The position numbers were made by a program, and so were the translations under genes. From assembly GCA_015067835.1 (NCBI GenBank), contig SVLS01000013.1, positions 1 through 54,674 on the forward strand: a DNA stretch of 54,674 bases. Reading direction: 5' to 3'. The DNA is from Oscillospiraceae bacterium. Its GTDB lineage: Bacteria > Bacillota > Clostridia > Oscillospirales > Oscillospiraceae. The notes under the pieces are model-generated. The model had not been told where the DNA came from. It made no database searches and saw only the letters and a list, made by a program, of their open reading frames with translations. Below, piece by piece: positions 23,893-32,977 of the stretch (its first letter is position 1; each line of letters starts with the position of its first letter).

Positions 23893-26682
23893 TTACAGTT
23901 CAATTTCCAGCTTGGAAACAACAGCCGCACAACGGGGGCAGAGGTCGTCTGCACCGGCATTGACGGAGTGCATCCAGCACCGGGGGCACTTGGCACCCTT
24001 TGCCTCGGAAACTGCAATGGTCAGTTCCGGATAGTTCACACCGGTACCGACTTCAGCACCTTCCTCAGCATCAGCCCATTCGCAGGCGGAAACAATGCAG
24101 ATTTCAGCCAGATTGACATCGGCGCAAGCGGACTTCAGCTCAGCGCTGTCTGTCGCCAGAGCCACATAAGCTTCCAGTGCCTTGCCGATACGCTTGTCAG
24201 CACGGGCTTTTTCCAAAATGCCGTTGACATCCTGACGCAGCTTCATAATGGTTTCCCATTTCTCCATTGCGGCAGCATCCAAAGCGTAGGCGGCAAAATC
24301 GGTGGGCATCTGGTTCAGCAGCACATTGCGGCCGTCATCGCCGCTTCTGTGAGGCATCATCTGCCAGATTTCGTCACAGGTAAAGGCCAGAATGGGGGCG
24401 AACAGCTTTGCCATAGCATCGACGATGAGATACAGTGCGGTCTGAGCGGAACGACGGCGCAGGCCGTTGGCGTCCTCGCAGTACAGCCGATCTTTGATGA
24501 TGTCCAGATAGAAGCTGCTCAGTTCTACCACGCAGAAATCGTTGATGGCGTGGGAAATCAGGTGGAATTCATAGTTCTCATAGGCCTTGCGGCAGATTTT
24601 TACCAGCTCATCCAGCTTGGTCAGCGCCCACTTATCCAGCTCTTCCAAATCAGCAGGGGGAACCAAATTGTTGGCATCGAAATCATTGAGGTTGCCCAGG
24701 CAGTACCGTGCGGTATTGCGGAACTTCAGGTAGTTCTGCGCAATCTGCTTGAAAATTTCCGTGGAGCAGCGCACATCGGCGTGATAATCGGAGGAAGCAG
24801 CCCACAAGCGGATGATATCGGCACCGAAATCCTTAATCAAGTCAGCCGGGTCAACGCCGTTGCCCAGAGACTTGTGCATGGCTCTGCCCTGACCGTCAAC
24901 AACCCAGCCGTGAGTGAGCACTTGCTTGAAGGGTGCGCCCTGATCCAGAGCGCCGACAGAGGTCAAAAGGCTGGACTGGAACCAACCGCGGTACTGGTCT
25001 GCGCCTTCCAGATATACATCAGCAGGCCACAGCTCAGGTGTGCGGTGCATCAGGGATGCAAAGTGGGTAGAACCGGAGTCGAACCAGCAGTCCAGCGTGT
25101 CAGTTTCCTTCCGGAAGACCTTGCCGCCGCAGTGAGGACAGGTGAAGCCATCGGGAACCAGCTCCATTGCTTCGCGCTCAAACCAGATATTGGAGCCGTG
25201 CTCGTCAAACAGATTGGACAGCTTCTCAATGCTTTCCGGCGTGGAGACGGGCTTGCCGCAGTCTTCACAGTAGAAGACAGGGATGGGCAGACCCCAGCGA
25301 CGCTGACGGGAGATACACCAATCTGCACGTTCCCGAATCATACTTACCATCCGGTCACCGCCCCAAGCGGGGAACCACTGCACATTTTCGATGGCTTCCA
25401 CGGCCTGATCCTTAAAGGACTCCACAGAGCAGAACCACTGGGGAGTGGCGCGGAAGATGACCGGCTTCTTACAGCGGTCGTGATGGGGGTAGGAGTGCAC
25501 AATCTCTTCGGAAGCGAACAATGCGCCGCTTTCTTTCATATCAGCCAGAATGACGGGATTGGATTCTTCCGTCTTCATACCTTCGTACTTTCCGGCATAG
25601 TCCGTGTGGCGACCGTAATCATCCACAGGAACTACCAAATCCATACCGTAACGCATACAGGTCTGATAGTCATCTGCACCGAAGCCGGGCGCGGTATGGA
25701 CACAGCCGGTACCGGAATCCATAGTGACATACTCAGCGTTGACCAAACGGGAGGTCTTGTCCAGGAAGGGGTGCTGTGCCAGCATATTCTCAAAGAACTG
25801 ACCGGGATAGGAGGCCAGAATTTCATAGTTCTCAAAGCCGCCCATTTTCATAGTCTTTTCCATCAGAGCTTCTGCCATGATGTAGGTCTCACCGTTGTCA
25901 GCTTTTACCAGCACATAGGAATCTCTGGGGTGCAGGCAGATTGCCATATTGCCGGGCAGTGTCCAGATGGTGGTGGTCCAGATGACGAAATAGGTCTTGC
26001 TCAGGTCAAAGCCTGCCAGCTTGCCCAGGTCATCCTTCATTGCGAATTTGACATAAACAGAGGTACAGGGGTCGTCCTGATACTCAATATCGGCCTCAGC
26101 CACAGCGGTGGCACAGAAGGGACACCAGGTGACGGGCTTTAAGCCCTTGTAAATGTAGCCCTTGTCGAACATCCGTCCAAAGACCTTCACTTCCTGGGCT
26201 TCAAAATGCTTGTCCATGGTACGATAGGGCTCTTTCCAGTCGCCCACAACGCCCATACGCTTGAAGCCGGCCATTTGCTTCTGGATGAAGTCCTCAGCAA
26301 AGTCCTCGCAGGCCTGACGGAACTGGGGAACGGTCATATCCTTATTCAGCTTGCTCTTGCTCTTTTCGATGGCGCGCTCAATGGGCAGACCGTGATTATC
26401 CCAGCCGGGGACATAGGGGGTGTAGAAGCCCATCATGGCATGGCTGCGGATGATAAAGTCCTTCAATGCCTTGTTCAGAGCGTGACCCATGTGAATGTAG
26501 CCGTTACTGAAGGGAGGGCCGTCGTGGAGAATGAAGGGGGGCAGATCCTTGTTCTTTTCCAGCATGGCACCGTACAGGTCCATTTCCTCCCACTTTTCCA
26601 GCATACCGGGCTCTCTGGCAGGCAGACCGGCTTTCATCGGAAAGTCGGTTTTTGGGGTAATGATTGTATTTTTGTAATCCAT
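23893..26682 (-). CDS. ileS: Isoleucyl-tRNA synthetase
   Basis: Charges tRNA-Ile. The 929-residue class Ia synthetase has DGPPFSNGYIHMGHALNKALK (HIGH motif as HMGH, about residue 60), the editing domain with TTIWTLPGNMA, and the KMSKS equivalent HKSLGN after GQGRAM. A C-terminal zinc finger CPRCWMH...CPRCAAVV is present, which marks the bacterial SaS/eubacterial type. GGAGG lies 8 nt before the ATG. Expression is controlled by the T-box leader at 26731-26985. Confidence 0.98.
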   Translation of the reverse strand: MDYKNTIITPKTDFPMKAGLPAREPGMLEKWEEMDLYGAMLEKNKDLPPFILHDGPPFSNGYIHMGHALNKALKDFIIRSHAMMGFYTPYVPGWDNHGLPIERAIEKSKSKLNKDMTVPQFRQACEDFAEDFIQKQMAGFKRMGVVGDWKEPYRTMDKHFEAQEVKVFGRMFDKGYIYKGLKPVTWCPFCATAVAEADIEYQDDPCTSVYVKFAMKDDLGKLAGFDLSKTYFVIWTTTIWTLPGNMAICLHPRDSYVLVKADNGETYIMAEALMEKTMKMGGFENYEILASYPGQFFENMLAQHPFLDKTSRLVNAEYVTMDSGTGCVHTAPGFGADDYQTCMRYGMDLVVPVDDYGRHTDYAGKYEGMKTEESNPVILADMKESGALFASEEIVHSYPHHDRCKKPVIFRATPQWFCSVESFKDQAVEAIENVQWFPAWGGDRMVSMIRERADWCISRQRRWGLPIPVFYCEDCGKPVSTPESIEKLSNLFDEHGSNIWFEREAMELVPDGFTCPHCGGKVFRKETDTLDCWFDSGSTHFASLMHRTPELWPADVYLEGADQYRGWFQSSLLTSVGALDQGAPFKQVLTHGWVVDGQGRAMHKSLGNGVDPADLIKDFGADIIRLWAASSDYHADVRCSTEIFKQIAQNYLKFRNTARYCLGNLNDFDANNLVPPADLEELDKWALTKLDELVKICRKAYENYEFHLISHAINDFCVVELSSFYLDIIKDRLYCEDANGLRRRSAQTALYLIVDAMAKLFAPILAFTCDEIWQMMPHRSGDDGRNVLLNQMPTDFAAYALDAAAMEKWETIMKLRQDVNGILEKARADKRIGKALEAYVALATDSAELKSACADVNLAEICIVSACEWADAEEGAEVGTGVNYPELTIAVSEAKGAKCPRCWMHSVNAGADDLCPRCAAVVSKLEIEL

Positions 26683-26730
26683 TGGTAAAACCTCCGTGTA
26701 ATATACAGTAAAAATAAAGTTCTGTGCCTA

Positions 26731-26985
26731 TAAGAAAACGCCTTTGTCCCTTACAGTAAGAGACAAAGGCGAATAACCTCTGCGGTACCACTCTTGTTCC
26801 GGTTTCCCGGCACTTATGTGCGCTGTATCGGGCGCAAAACCGGCACAGCCTACCACCCATACGGGCTTCGGTGTGCAGCTCGGAGGGGATATGCCACGCT
26901 TCTTTATCGCTGTTTCTCACCAATCACAGCTCTCTGAGGATAGGGAAAAGCGGGCACGTGTCCTCGTCATCGCATAAAGCTTTCG
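26731..26985 (-). promoter_or_regulatory. T-box leader of ileS
   Basis: On the minus strand: a stem I region with GATGACGAGGAC near the 5' end, the AG-bulge/loop GGTGAGAA, and a candidate Ile specifier ATC (26890-26888). The antiterminator T-box AGAGTGGTACCGC (26794-26782) comes next. A terminator stem CGCCTTTGTC/GACAAAGGCG with TTTTCTT (26771-26731) ends the leader. T-boxes read uncharged tRNA: uncharged tRNA-Ile would favour antitermination and ileS expression. The specifier is inferred; the base after it is C, not the more usual purine. Confidence 0.92.
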
Positions 26986-27675
26986 TTATTTACGCTGAGT
27001 AGGGCTATAATCCGGCCCAAAGTTCTTGCTCAAGTCGGAGAATTTGTTGTTCATCTCCAGCAAAGGATCTTCCACAGCACGCTTGGAAACGGGATCATCA
27101 ACTGAACCAATGAAGGCTTCCAGATTGAGGGAAATCTCATCGGCTACTTCAGCAGTCTTGTCAAGGGGCTGAAGATCCGGCTGACTCTCGTAGTCATACA
27201 TTGTAGTGGAAGTGGGGGCAGGGGGGTTCGCAGCTTTAATCTGCTCCAGCGCCTGCAGGCAATCGTTCAGCTGTGCAGTCAATGTGTCAATCTTGGCAGC
27301 AGCCAAACGGCGTGCTTCCTCCACACGCTCATTTTCAGCTTTGATAAGCGCGTCAGCGTTCTTGGTATTTTCAGCAGCAAGGGCGTTGGCGTCTGTCAAC
27401 ATCTGGGTGCACTTGGCCTCAGCTGCCTTCACCATATTGTCACAGGTTTTTTGCGCGTTAACAATCGCGTCCTTCATCGATTCTTCGTTGTTGCGATACT
27501 CTTCCAGCTTGGAAACCAGAATCCGCATTTTGCTTTTCAGAAGGGCGTTTTCCTTATACAGAGTGACATAGTCCTCTGTCAGCGGGCCGAGCACATCATC
27601 AACGGATTGCATATCGTAACCGCCAAAGGTTGCTCTGCTGAATGAAATCTGTTCAATTTGTTGCGGTGTAATCAT
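26986..27675 (-). CDS. divIVA: DivIVA-domain cell-division protein
   Basis: A 229-residue protein. The N-terminal DivIVA lipid-binding domain (about 1-60; MITPQQIEQISFSRATFGGYDMQSVDDVLG in pieces) is followed by a long alanine/glutamate-rich coiled coil (about 65-150) and a disordered tail. DivIVA proteins sense curved membrane and recruit division, wall or chromosome factors to septa and poles. It lies 21 nt after sepF and before the T-box of ileS, the usual ylm-region order in Firmicutes. Confidence 0.9.
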   Translation of the reverse strand: MITPQQIEQISFSRATFGGYDMQSVDDVLGPLTEDYVTLYKENALLKSKMRILVSKLEEYRNNEESMKDAIVNAQKTCDNMVKAAEAKCTQMLTDANALAAENTKNADALIKAENERVEEARRLAAAKIDTLTAQLNDCLQALEQIKAANPPAPTSTTMYDYESQPDLQPLDKTAEVADEISLNLEAFIGSVDDPVSKRAVEDPLLEMNNKFSDLSKNFGPDYSPTQRK

Positions 27676-27696
27676 AATGTAGCCTCCTCCTGTCTG

Positions 27697-28188
27697 TTAA
27701 ACATAGGATTCAACTTCGGTCTGCAGGTTTTCCAAATCGCCAATAACATCCATATTGTGGGGGCAGAACAGGTAAGTGGACTGGGCGACCTTCTTTACCT
27801 TGCCGTCCAAAGCATAGGCACAGCCGGACAGGAAGTCCACCACGCGGCGAGCCATTGCCTTGTCCACATTTTCCATATTGACAATAACGGCTTTTCTGTT
27901 GCGCAAATCATCAGCAGCCTTGGAAGCATCATTAAAATTGCCGGGATGGAACAGAACGACCTCCTGCTTGTTGCCCAGGCTTACAACCTGTCCGCTGAAA
28001 GCGGTGGTGCCGGTAGGCTTTGCAGCAGGCTCGCTGCCGGCACTGTTAAAAGCGGGTGTCCGGCGGCTGCGGGCAGGACGCTCCTCAACAGGCTCTTCCT
28101 CGTAGGTTTCAATTTCTTCCTCATATTCATCATACTCGTCTTCGGAGTACGGCTGTGTAAACTTCTTCATATTATCCCAAAAACTCAT
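27697..28188 (-). CDS. sepF: Cell division protein SepF
   Basis: A 163-residue FtsZ-binding membrane tether. It has an amphipathic N-terminus SFWDNMKKF, an acidic tyrosine-rich linker (DEYDEYEEEIETYEEE), and the C-terminal SepF fold from about residue 75 (EVVLFHPGNFNDASKAADDLRNRKAVIVNM in pieces, RVVDFLSGCAYALDG). It follows yggS by 35 nt and precedes divIVA, forming a division cluster. Confidence 0.96.
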   Translation of the reverse strand: MSFWDNMKKFTQPYSEDEYDEYEEEIETYEEEPVEERPARSRRTPAFNSAGSEPAAKPTGTTAFSGQVVSLGNKQEVVLFHPGNFNDASKAADDLRNRKAVIVNMENVDKAMARRVVDFLSGCAYALDGKVKKVAQSTYLFCPHNMDVIGDLENLQTEVESYV

Positions 28189-28223
28189 AATTAAATCCTC
28201 CAGTATGTTCCCGTCTTATGATG

Positions 28224-28919
28224 TCAGGTATAATGTCGTTGTCCAAAGATAGCTGTTCCAATGCGCACCATCGTGCTTCCGCAGGCGATGGCATCTGCAA
28301 AATCGTCAGACATACCGATGGACAATATATCTACACATACATTATCGCTTTTTTTTGCCGTTATGTCAACAGAAAGGTTGTACATTTTTTGAAAAAATTT
28401 GCAATTATCACCCGAATTTTGCGAAATGGGGGGAATTGCCATCAATCCGCGAAGCCGAATGTTGGGAAAAGAGGAGAATTGTTCCACCAGAGGGAGAATT
28501 TCCCCTGCGGAAAAACCGCTCTTGCTTTCTTCCTGACCGATATTGACTTCCAGCAGAATATCCTGACAGATGCCCTGTCGGACAGCCTCTGTCTGAATGG
28601 CCTGAAGCAGACGCAGACTGTCCACGCTTTGAATCAGGTCTACCTGCCCTACAACCTGCTTGACCTTGTTGGTCTGCAGGTAGCCGATAAAGTGGACAGG
28701 AGCGCCCTCGTAGGCGTTTTCAGACCGCTTTTGCACCAATTCCTGCACCCGGTTTTCTCCGCAGGCATCCACACCGGCGGCAATGGCGGCACGAACAGCC
28801 TGAGAATCATTCATTTTGGTGGCGGCACAAAGGCGGATGTCATCGGGATTGCGTCCGGCGGTGATGGCCGCCTTTGCCATTTCCTCCCGAATCCGGGCAA
28901 TATTTTCAGCAATGGACAT
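28224..28919 (-). CDS. yggS: YggS/PLPBP family pyridoxal-phosphate homeostasis protein
   Basis: A 231-residue PLP-binding (beta/alpha) barrel of the alanine-racemase N-terminal type. The PLP lysine is K35 in LCAATKMND, followed by GENRVQEL, HFIGYLQTNKVKQVV, LLEVNIGQEESKSGF and LSIGMSDDFADAIACGSTMVRIG. Known role: maintains PLP and amino-acid balance; often adjacent to sepF in the ylm cluster. Two changes from the usual motifs are visible: 'GYLQTNK' for 'GHLQ(S/R)NK', and 'AATKM' for 'AV(S/T)K'. Confidence 0.93.
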   Translation of the reverse strand: MSIAENIARIREEMAKAAITAGRNPDDIRLCAATKMNDSQAVRAAIAAGVDACGENRVQELVQKRSENAYEGAPVHFIGYLQTNKVKQVVGQVDLIQSVDSLRLLQAIQTEAVRQGICQDILLEVNIGQEESKSGFSAGEILPLVEQFSSFPNIRLRGLMAIPPISQNSGDNCKFFQKMYNLSVDITAKKSDNVCVDILSIGMSDDFADAIACGSTMVRIGTAIFGQRHYT

Positions 28920-28947
28920 AGTAAGCCTTCTTTCTGTACAACAGGTA

Positions 28948-29052
28948 TGTCATCGCGATTTACAATCGCTTGTGCGACGTGGCGATCCCCTCCAGTATTC
29001 CCAGAACCTATGGGGATTGCCACGCCAGTGTGCGCACTGGCTCGCAATGACA
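28948..29052. repeat. MITE-like composite inverted repeat
   Basis: About 105 bp. The outer arms TGTCATcGCGA and TCGCaATGACA pair, the middle GTGGCgATCCCC pairs with GGGGATtGCCAC, and there is an inner CCAGTG-tgcg-CACTGG hairpin. Its right end shares AGTG....CACTgGCTCGCAATGAC with the palindrome at 30338-30377. There is no coding potential. It lies between hfq and yggS and may carry the yggS promoter. Confidence 0.8.
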
Positions 29053-29068
29053 AATATAGGATGTATAA

Positions 29069-29101
29069 AACAAGCGACGGAAGCGGTCTCCGTCGCTTGT
29101 T
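29069..29101 (-). terminator. Terminator of the miaB-hfq operon
   Basis: Stem AACAAGCGACGG/CCGTCGCTTGTT with a 9-nt loop, followed on the minus strand by TTAT. It sits 3 nt after the hfq stop codon. Confidence 0.85.
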
Positions 29102-29104
29102 TGC

Positions 29105-29332
29105 TCATGCAGTAGCAGCTGCTTTCAGCGGTCGCATCGGTGCCAGGGTCGAGATGGCGTGCTTGTAAATCATTTGCTGCTTGCCATCGGATACCAGCAC
29201 TACCACAAAGCTGTCATAGCCTGTGATGATTCCACGGAGTTGAAAGCCATTCATTAAAAATAGCGTGACCGGAACCTTTTCCCGGCGCACTTCCTTTAAA
29301 ATGGCTTCCTGTAAATTGATTAACTCGGACAT
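29105..29332 (-). CDS. hfq: RNA chaperone Hfq
   Basis: A 75-residue Sm-like protein. The Sm1 region [28 protein letters not shown] in pieces and the Sm2 motif YKHAIST are clear. It forms hexamers that bind U-rich and A-rich RNA. It is the last gene of the operon after miaA, an order seen also in other bacteria. Confidence 0.97.
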   Translation of the reverse strand: MSELINLQEAILKEVRREKVPVTLFLMNGFQLRGIITGYDSFVVVLVSDGKQQMIYKHAISTLAPMRPLKAAATA

Positions 29333-29377
29333 ATATGTATACCTTCTTTCTTTGGGATATACATATAGTAACAGATG

Positions 29378-30313
29378 TCACTTGTCGAATTGACGCACAA
29401 GCTGTCTGGCCTGTGCAAGAATTTCGGAAAAATCCTCTCCCGGATGACGCACCAGCCAATTCATATCCGGATTGCGGCGAAACCAGGTGAGCTGACGCTT
29501 GGCGTAGTGACGGGAGGCTTTGCGAACCTCCTCCGCGGCGGCTTCAACTGTACCATATCCTTCCAGAGCGGCTACAAATTCCTTATAGCCGATGGCCTGC
29601 AGGGAGGTGGCCTTCGCAGGAATGCCGCTGGACAAAAGAGCGCGAATTTCCTCCACCAGTCCTTGCTCCAGCATCAGGCTGACACGCAAATCAATTCGCT
29701 GATAAAGTGCCTGCCGGGGGTCAAAATCCAACCCAATCCACAGTGGCTGATACCGGGGTGGAATGGCCTGCGTGCGCAGATTGTGCGCGGTGATGGTTTC
29801 TCCGGTTTCTTCAAATACCTCCAGCGCGCGGAGAATCCGCTTTCGGTCGGCAAGGTGAAGCTTCGCGGCTGCATCCGGATCAATGGCCTGGAGTCTGGTT
29901 AACATAACATCCATACCCACTTCATCCGCTTCTTTTTCCAGACGCTCTCTTGCGCCGGTAGAGGGGTATGGAGCAAAGGTGTTGCCCCGAATGAGGGAGT
30001 CCATATAAAGCCCGGTGCCGCCGGCAATGATGGCGGTCTTTCCTCTGGCAAGAATGTCATCTAAAATGGGCGTGGCCATCTCGCAGTAGCGGCTGACGGA
30101 GAAATCCTCATCAGGCTCTGCAACATCCAGCATATAATGGGGGATTCCCTGCTGTTCTTCCAAGGTGGGCTTGGCGGTGCCAATGTCCATCCGCCGATAA
30201 AGCTGCATAGAGTCGCAGGAAATAACTTCACCGTCAAATTCCTTTGCCAGCTCCACTGCCAATGCGGTTTTGCCGGAGGCTGTTGGCCCAGCGATACATA
30301 TTATTTTTTGCAC
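29378..30313 (-). CDS. miaA: tRNA dimethylallyltransferase
   Basis: Transfers dimethylallyl to A37 of tRNAs reading U-starting codons. It has 311 residues. The P-loop IAGPTASGKTALAV is at the N-terminus, with ISCDSMQLYRRMDIGTAKP, DRKRILRALEVFEETG and RHYAKRQLTWFR. I choose GTG at 30313 because GAGGAGG lies 8 nt upstream and the family normally begins two or three residues before the P-loop strand. The ATG at 30343 would lie inside the palindromic repeat. MiaA makes the substrate of MiaB, which is encoded upstream in the same operon. Confidence 0.95.
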   Translation of the reverse strand: MQKIICIAGPTASGKTALAVELAKEFDGEVISCDSMQLYRRMDIGTAKPTLEEQQGIPHYMLDVAEPDEDFSVSRYCEMATPILDDILARGKTAIIAGGTGLYMDSLIRGNTFAPYPSTGARERLEKEADEVGMDVMLTRLQAIDPDAAAKLHLADRKRILRALEVFEETGETITAHNLRTQAIPPRYQPLWIGLDFDPRQALYQRIDLRVSLMLEQGLVEEIRALLSSGIPAKATSLQAIGYKEFVAALEGYGTVEAAAEEVRKASRHYAKRQLTWFRRNPDMNWLVRHPGEDFSEILAQARQLVRQFDK

Positions 30314-30337
30314 GGGCGATGCCTCCTCTAAGAATGC

Positions 30338-30377
30338 TGTCATTGCGAGCAAGTGTGTTCACTGGCTCGCAATGACA
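30338..30377. repeat. 40-bp near-perfect palindrome (copy of MITE-like end)
   Basis: TGTCATTGCGAGC pairs with GCTCGCAATGACA; inside this are AGTG/CACT and a 4-nt loop. It sits in the 73-nt gap between mutL and the miaA start, overlapping possible upstream miaA starts. It shares sequence with the element at 28948-29052. Confidence 0.85.
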
Positions 30378-30386
30378 CGGTATTTT

Positions 30387-32273
30387 TTATGTTCTTTTGA
30401 ACTGTTTTTCCAGTTGCTTTTTGCTCAAAGAAACGCAGATGGGACGACCGTGGGGACAGTATTTCAAATCCTCCCGGGACATTACTTGTTCTACCAGAGC
30501 CAGCAGCTCCTTTTCATCGTTGACCCAGCCGGCCTTGATGGCGGCCTTGCAGGCAACGGTGTGCAAAATCTCGTCCCGGACGGTATCTGCTTTTTCACGC
30601 CGGCCGCGAAGCAAATCTGCCGCCAGCGTTTCTGCCACATCTGCGGCGTCCTTGATATCCAAATCCATAGGAATCTGCCGCAGCAAAACGGTGTTGTCGC
30701 CAAATTCATCAATTTCAAAGCCCAGCTCCAGCAGCATTGCAGTATTATTCAGCAATTCTGCTGTGGCTTCTGCACTCAGCCGCACCGCAATGGGGGACAG
30801 AAGCACTTGGGAAGAAATGGTTTCCTGATTGGCCTTCAGTTTTTCAAAAAGAATACGTTCGTGGGCAGCATGCTTATCAATTAAGAAAGCATCCTCGCCC
30901 TGTTCTACAATAATATAGCTTTGATACAGCTCACCCACCATCCGCCACGGGATTTCCCTGGGAAGCTCCACAATCTCCTGCTCCTGAATAACGGGGGCGG
31001 GAACAACTGCCTTTTCCGGCTTATTCGTCTCCGGCAACGGGGGAAGCACCTGCGGCGTAACGACAGTTTTCTGGATAGGGGTGCTTTGCTGACGTTCTAC
31101 TGCACGATAGGTGGCAACCGCGGCTTCCTTTTTGGGCTGGGGTGCAGATTGCACCGCAGCAGAAAAATGCTTGTACTCTTCAGCAGTCATGGTACGGAAG
31201 AAGGTTTCCTGCTTCGGGGCAGGCTTCTTCTCCTCGTTGGTGGCTGTGGCTGTAGGCTTCGGCTTAAACTGTACCTGAGGCCGGTCAGTTTGCTTGTTCA
31301 GCCCACCCAGAACACCGTAGTGGATACAGTCAAAAACCGTCTTTTCCGACAGGAATTTTACTTCCGTTTTGGCCGGATGGACATTGACATCCACCGCGTT
31401 CGCCGGCAAGCGAAGATGCAGCACGCAGGCGGGGAATTTTCCCACCATCAGCTGATTGCGATAAGCCTCTTCCAATGCGGCAACCAACAGCTTGGAGCGC
31501 ACCGGACGGTCATTGACAAAAAAGGCCTGCATATTTCGGCTGGGTCGTGCATCGGAGGGCTTGGAAACAAAGCCGGTAACGGTATAGTTATCCCAGCGGC
31601 TGTCTATTTTCACCATTTTTCCGCAATCCCGGCCATAGACGCAATAGGCCGCATCCTCCAGATTCCCGGAGCCGGGGGTGGAAAGAACCTGCTTGCCATC
31701 ACGCAAATAGACAAAGGCCACCTCAGGATGTGCCAGAGCCTGAAGCTGTACGGCGGCGGTGACACGACCGCCCTCCACAGAATCCGCCTTCATAAATTTC
31801 ATCCGGGCAGGGGTGTTGAAAAACAAATCCCGTATCACAATGGTGGTGCCATTGGGGCAGCCTACCTCGGATTCTTCCGTGATGACACCGGCCTCCAAGT
31901 GAAGGTCGGTACCGCTGATACTGCCGGGAGTCTTGGTCATCAGGTCAATCCGGCTGACAGAGGCAATGGCCGCCAAGGCTTCTCCCCGGAAGCCCATAGT
32001 GCCGATGGCTGCCAAATCCTCAGCAGTGCGAAGCTTGGAGGTGGCGTGACGCAAAAAGGCAGTTCTGGCATCCTCGGGAGCCATTCCGCAGCCGTCATCG
32101 GTGACCCGGATAAAGGTCATCCCACCGTCCTTGATTTCCACGGTGACTTTGGACGCCCCGGCATCTACGGCATTTTCCAGAAGCTCCTTGACCACGGAGG
32201 CAGGACGCTCCACCACCTCTCCGGCGGCGATTAAATTGGCAATATGCTGAGAAAGTTGCAGAATTTTGGGCAT
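30387..32273 (-). CDS. mutL: DNA mismatch repair protein MutL (endonuclease type)
   Basis: A 628-residue GHKL ATPase. N-terminal motifs: IAAGEVVERPASVVKELLENAVDAGA in pieces, DDGCGM, and TMGFRGEALAAIASV. The transducer domain has DRPVRS and VDVNVHPAKTEVKF. A proline/lysine-rich linker is at about 335-440. The C-terminal domain contains DKHAAHERILFE, matching the metal-dependent nicking motif DQHA(x)2E(x)4E with K for Q, and CPHGRP. ATG at 32273 lies 5 nt after the CPBP gene. Confidence 0.97.
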   Translation of the reverse strand: MPKILQLSQHIANLIAAGEVVERPASVVKELLENAVDAGASKVTVEIKDGGMTFIRVTDDGCGMAPEDARTAFLRHATSKLRTAEDLAAIGTMGFRGEALAAIASVSRIDLMTKTPGSISGTDLHLEAGVITEESEVGCPNGTTIVIRDLFFNTPARMKFMKADSVEGGRVTAAVQLQALAHPEVAFVYLRDGKQVLSTPGSGNLEDAAYCVYGRDCGKMVKIDSRWDNYTVTGFVSKPSDARPSRNMQAFFVNDRPVRSKLLVAALEEAYRNQLMVGKFPACVLHLRLPANAVDVNVHPAKTEVKFLSEKTVFDCIHYGVLGGLNKQTDRPQVQFKPKPTATATNEEKKPAPKQETFFRTMTAEEYKHFSAAVQSAPQPKKEAAVATYRAVERQQSTPIQKTVVTPQVLPPLPETNKPEKAVVPAPVIQEQEIVELPREIPWRMVGELYQSYIIVEQGEDAFLIDKHAAHERILFEKLKANQETISSQVLLSPIAVRLSAEATAELLNNTAMLLELGFEIDEFGDNTVLLRQIPMDLDIKDAADVAETLAADLLRGRREKADTVRDEILHTVACKAAIKAGWVNDEKELLALVEQVMSREDLKYCPHGRPICVSLSKKQLEKQFKRT

Positions 32274-32278
32274 CTCAA

Positions 32279-32977
32279 TCACCTCAAAAGCATCATACTG
32301 ATAAAGTTCACCAGGCAGTGAAGAAGAATAGGACAAATCAAAGAACCGGAAAGCCGGTATGCACCGGCAAGGCAGATGCCTGCCGGAATGTACTGGATGA
32401 AACACAGAAACAGTGTCCACGGCGGGTAAATGCCGATATAGTTAATGATATGGATGGCGCAAAATGCGGCAACGGATACCACCCACGCACCGATGGGACT
32501 GAAATCGTACAATCCACGAAACAGTGCGCCCCGAAACAGACATTCCTCCGCAACCGGGACAAGGAAAACGGTGCTGAAAAACATCAGCCAATAATCCTGC
32601 GCCACCAGCTGCTGTACGCCGACATCGTTGACGCTGAAATGGGCGGGCTCCAGAACCAAAAGTGCCTGCGCCAGTATAAAATTCATTACCCAATAGGCGA
32701 CCAATCCCAGTCCTGCGACAGCAATGACGCCCCAGAAAACCTCCGGTAAGCGCCGCAGCTGCCCCCACAGATACCGACGGAAAATCACACCTATCGATAT
32801 AAAATTCAGAGAAAAGAAAACAAGATTCACATCCGTGGCAGGAAGGGGCGTGGGGAGCAGCTTGTTGCAAAGGTGCAGCAGACTGGGAAGAAACAGCGCC
32901 TGGAAAAGCAGATAGCAAATTCCCAGCAGAAGCTCCTTCCTGCTCAGACAGTGGGACTTAAATTCAGTAATATTCAT
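32279..32977 (-). CDS. CPBP family intramembrane glutamic endopeptidase
   Basis: A 232-residue protein with about six to eight hydrophobic segments. It has the CPBP/Abi signature motifs EECLFRG (motif 1, EExxxR), FCAIHI (motif 2) and PILLHCLVN (motif 3). The family includes CAAX-type proteases and bacteriocin self-immunity proteins. It is translationally coupled: its start overlaps the mutS stop (ATGA) and it ends 5 nt before mutL. Why a membrane protease sits between mutS and mutL is unclear. Confidence 0.88.
   Translation of the reverse strand: MNITEFKSHCLSRKELLLGICYLLFQALFLPSLLHLCNKLLPTPLPATDVNLVFFSLNFISIGVIFRRYLWGQLRRLPEVFWGVIAVAGLGLVAYWVMNFILAQALLVLEPAHFSVNDVGVQQLVAQDYWLMFFSTVFLVPVAEECLFRGALFRGLYDFSPIGAWVVSVAAFCAIHIINYIGIYPPWTLFLCFIQYIPAGICLAGAYRLSGSLICPILLHCLVNFISMMLLR

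Noticed and set aside
23800..26142. 780-codon open frame on the plus strand opposite ileS
   Set aside because: It begins inside the tRNA promoter region, is antisense to IleRS and has low-information composition; no protein motif is seen.
30313..30352. ATG start of miaA at 30343 or 30352
   Set aside because: These codons lie in or next to the palindromic repeat, whereas GTG at 30313 has a strong ribosome binding site and gives the normal family N-terminus.
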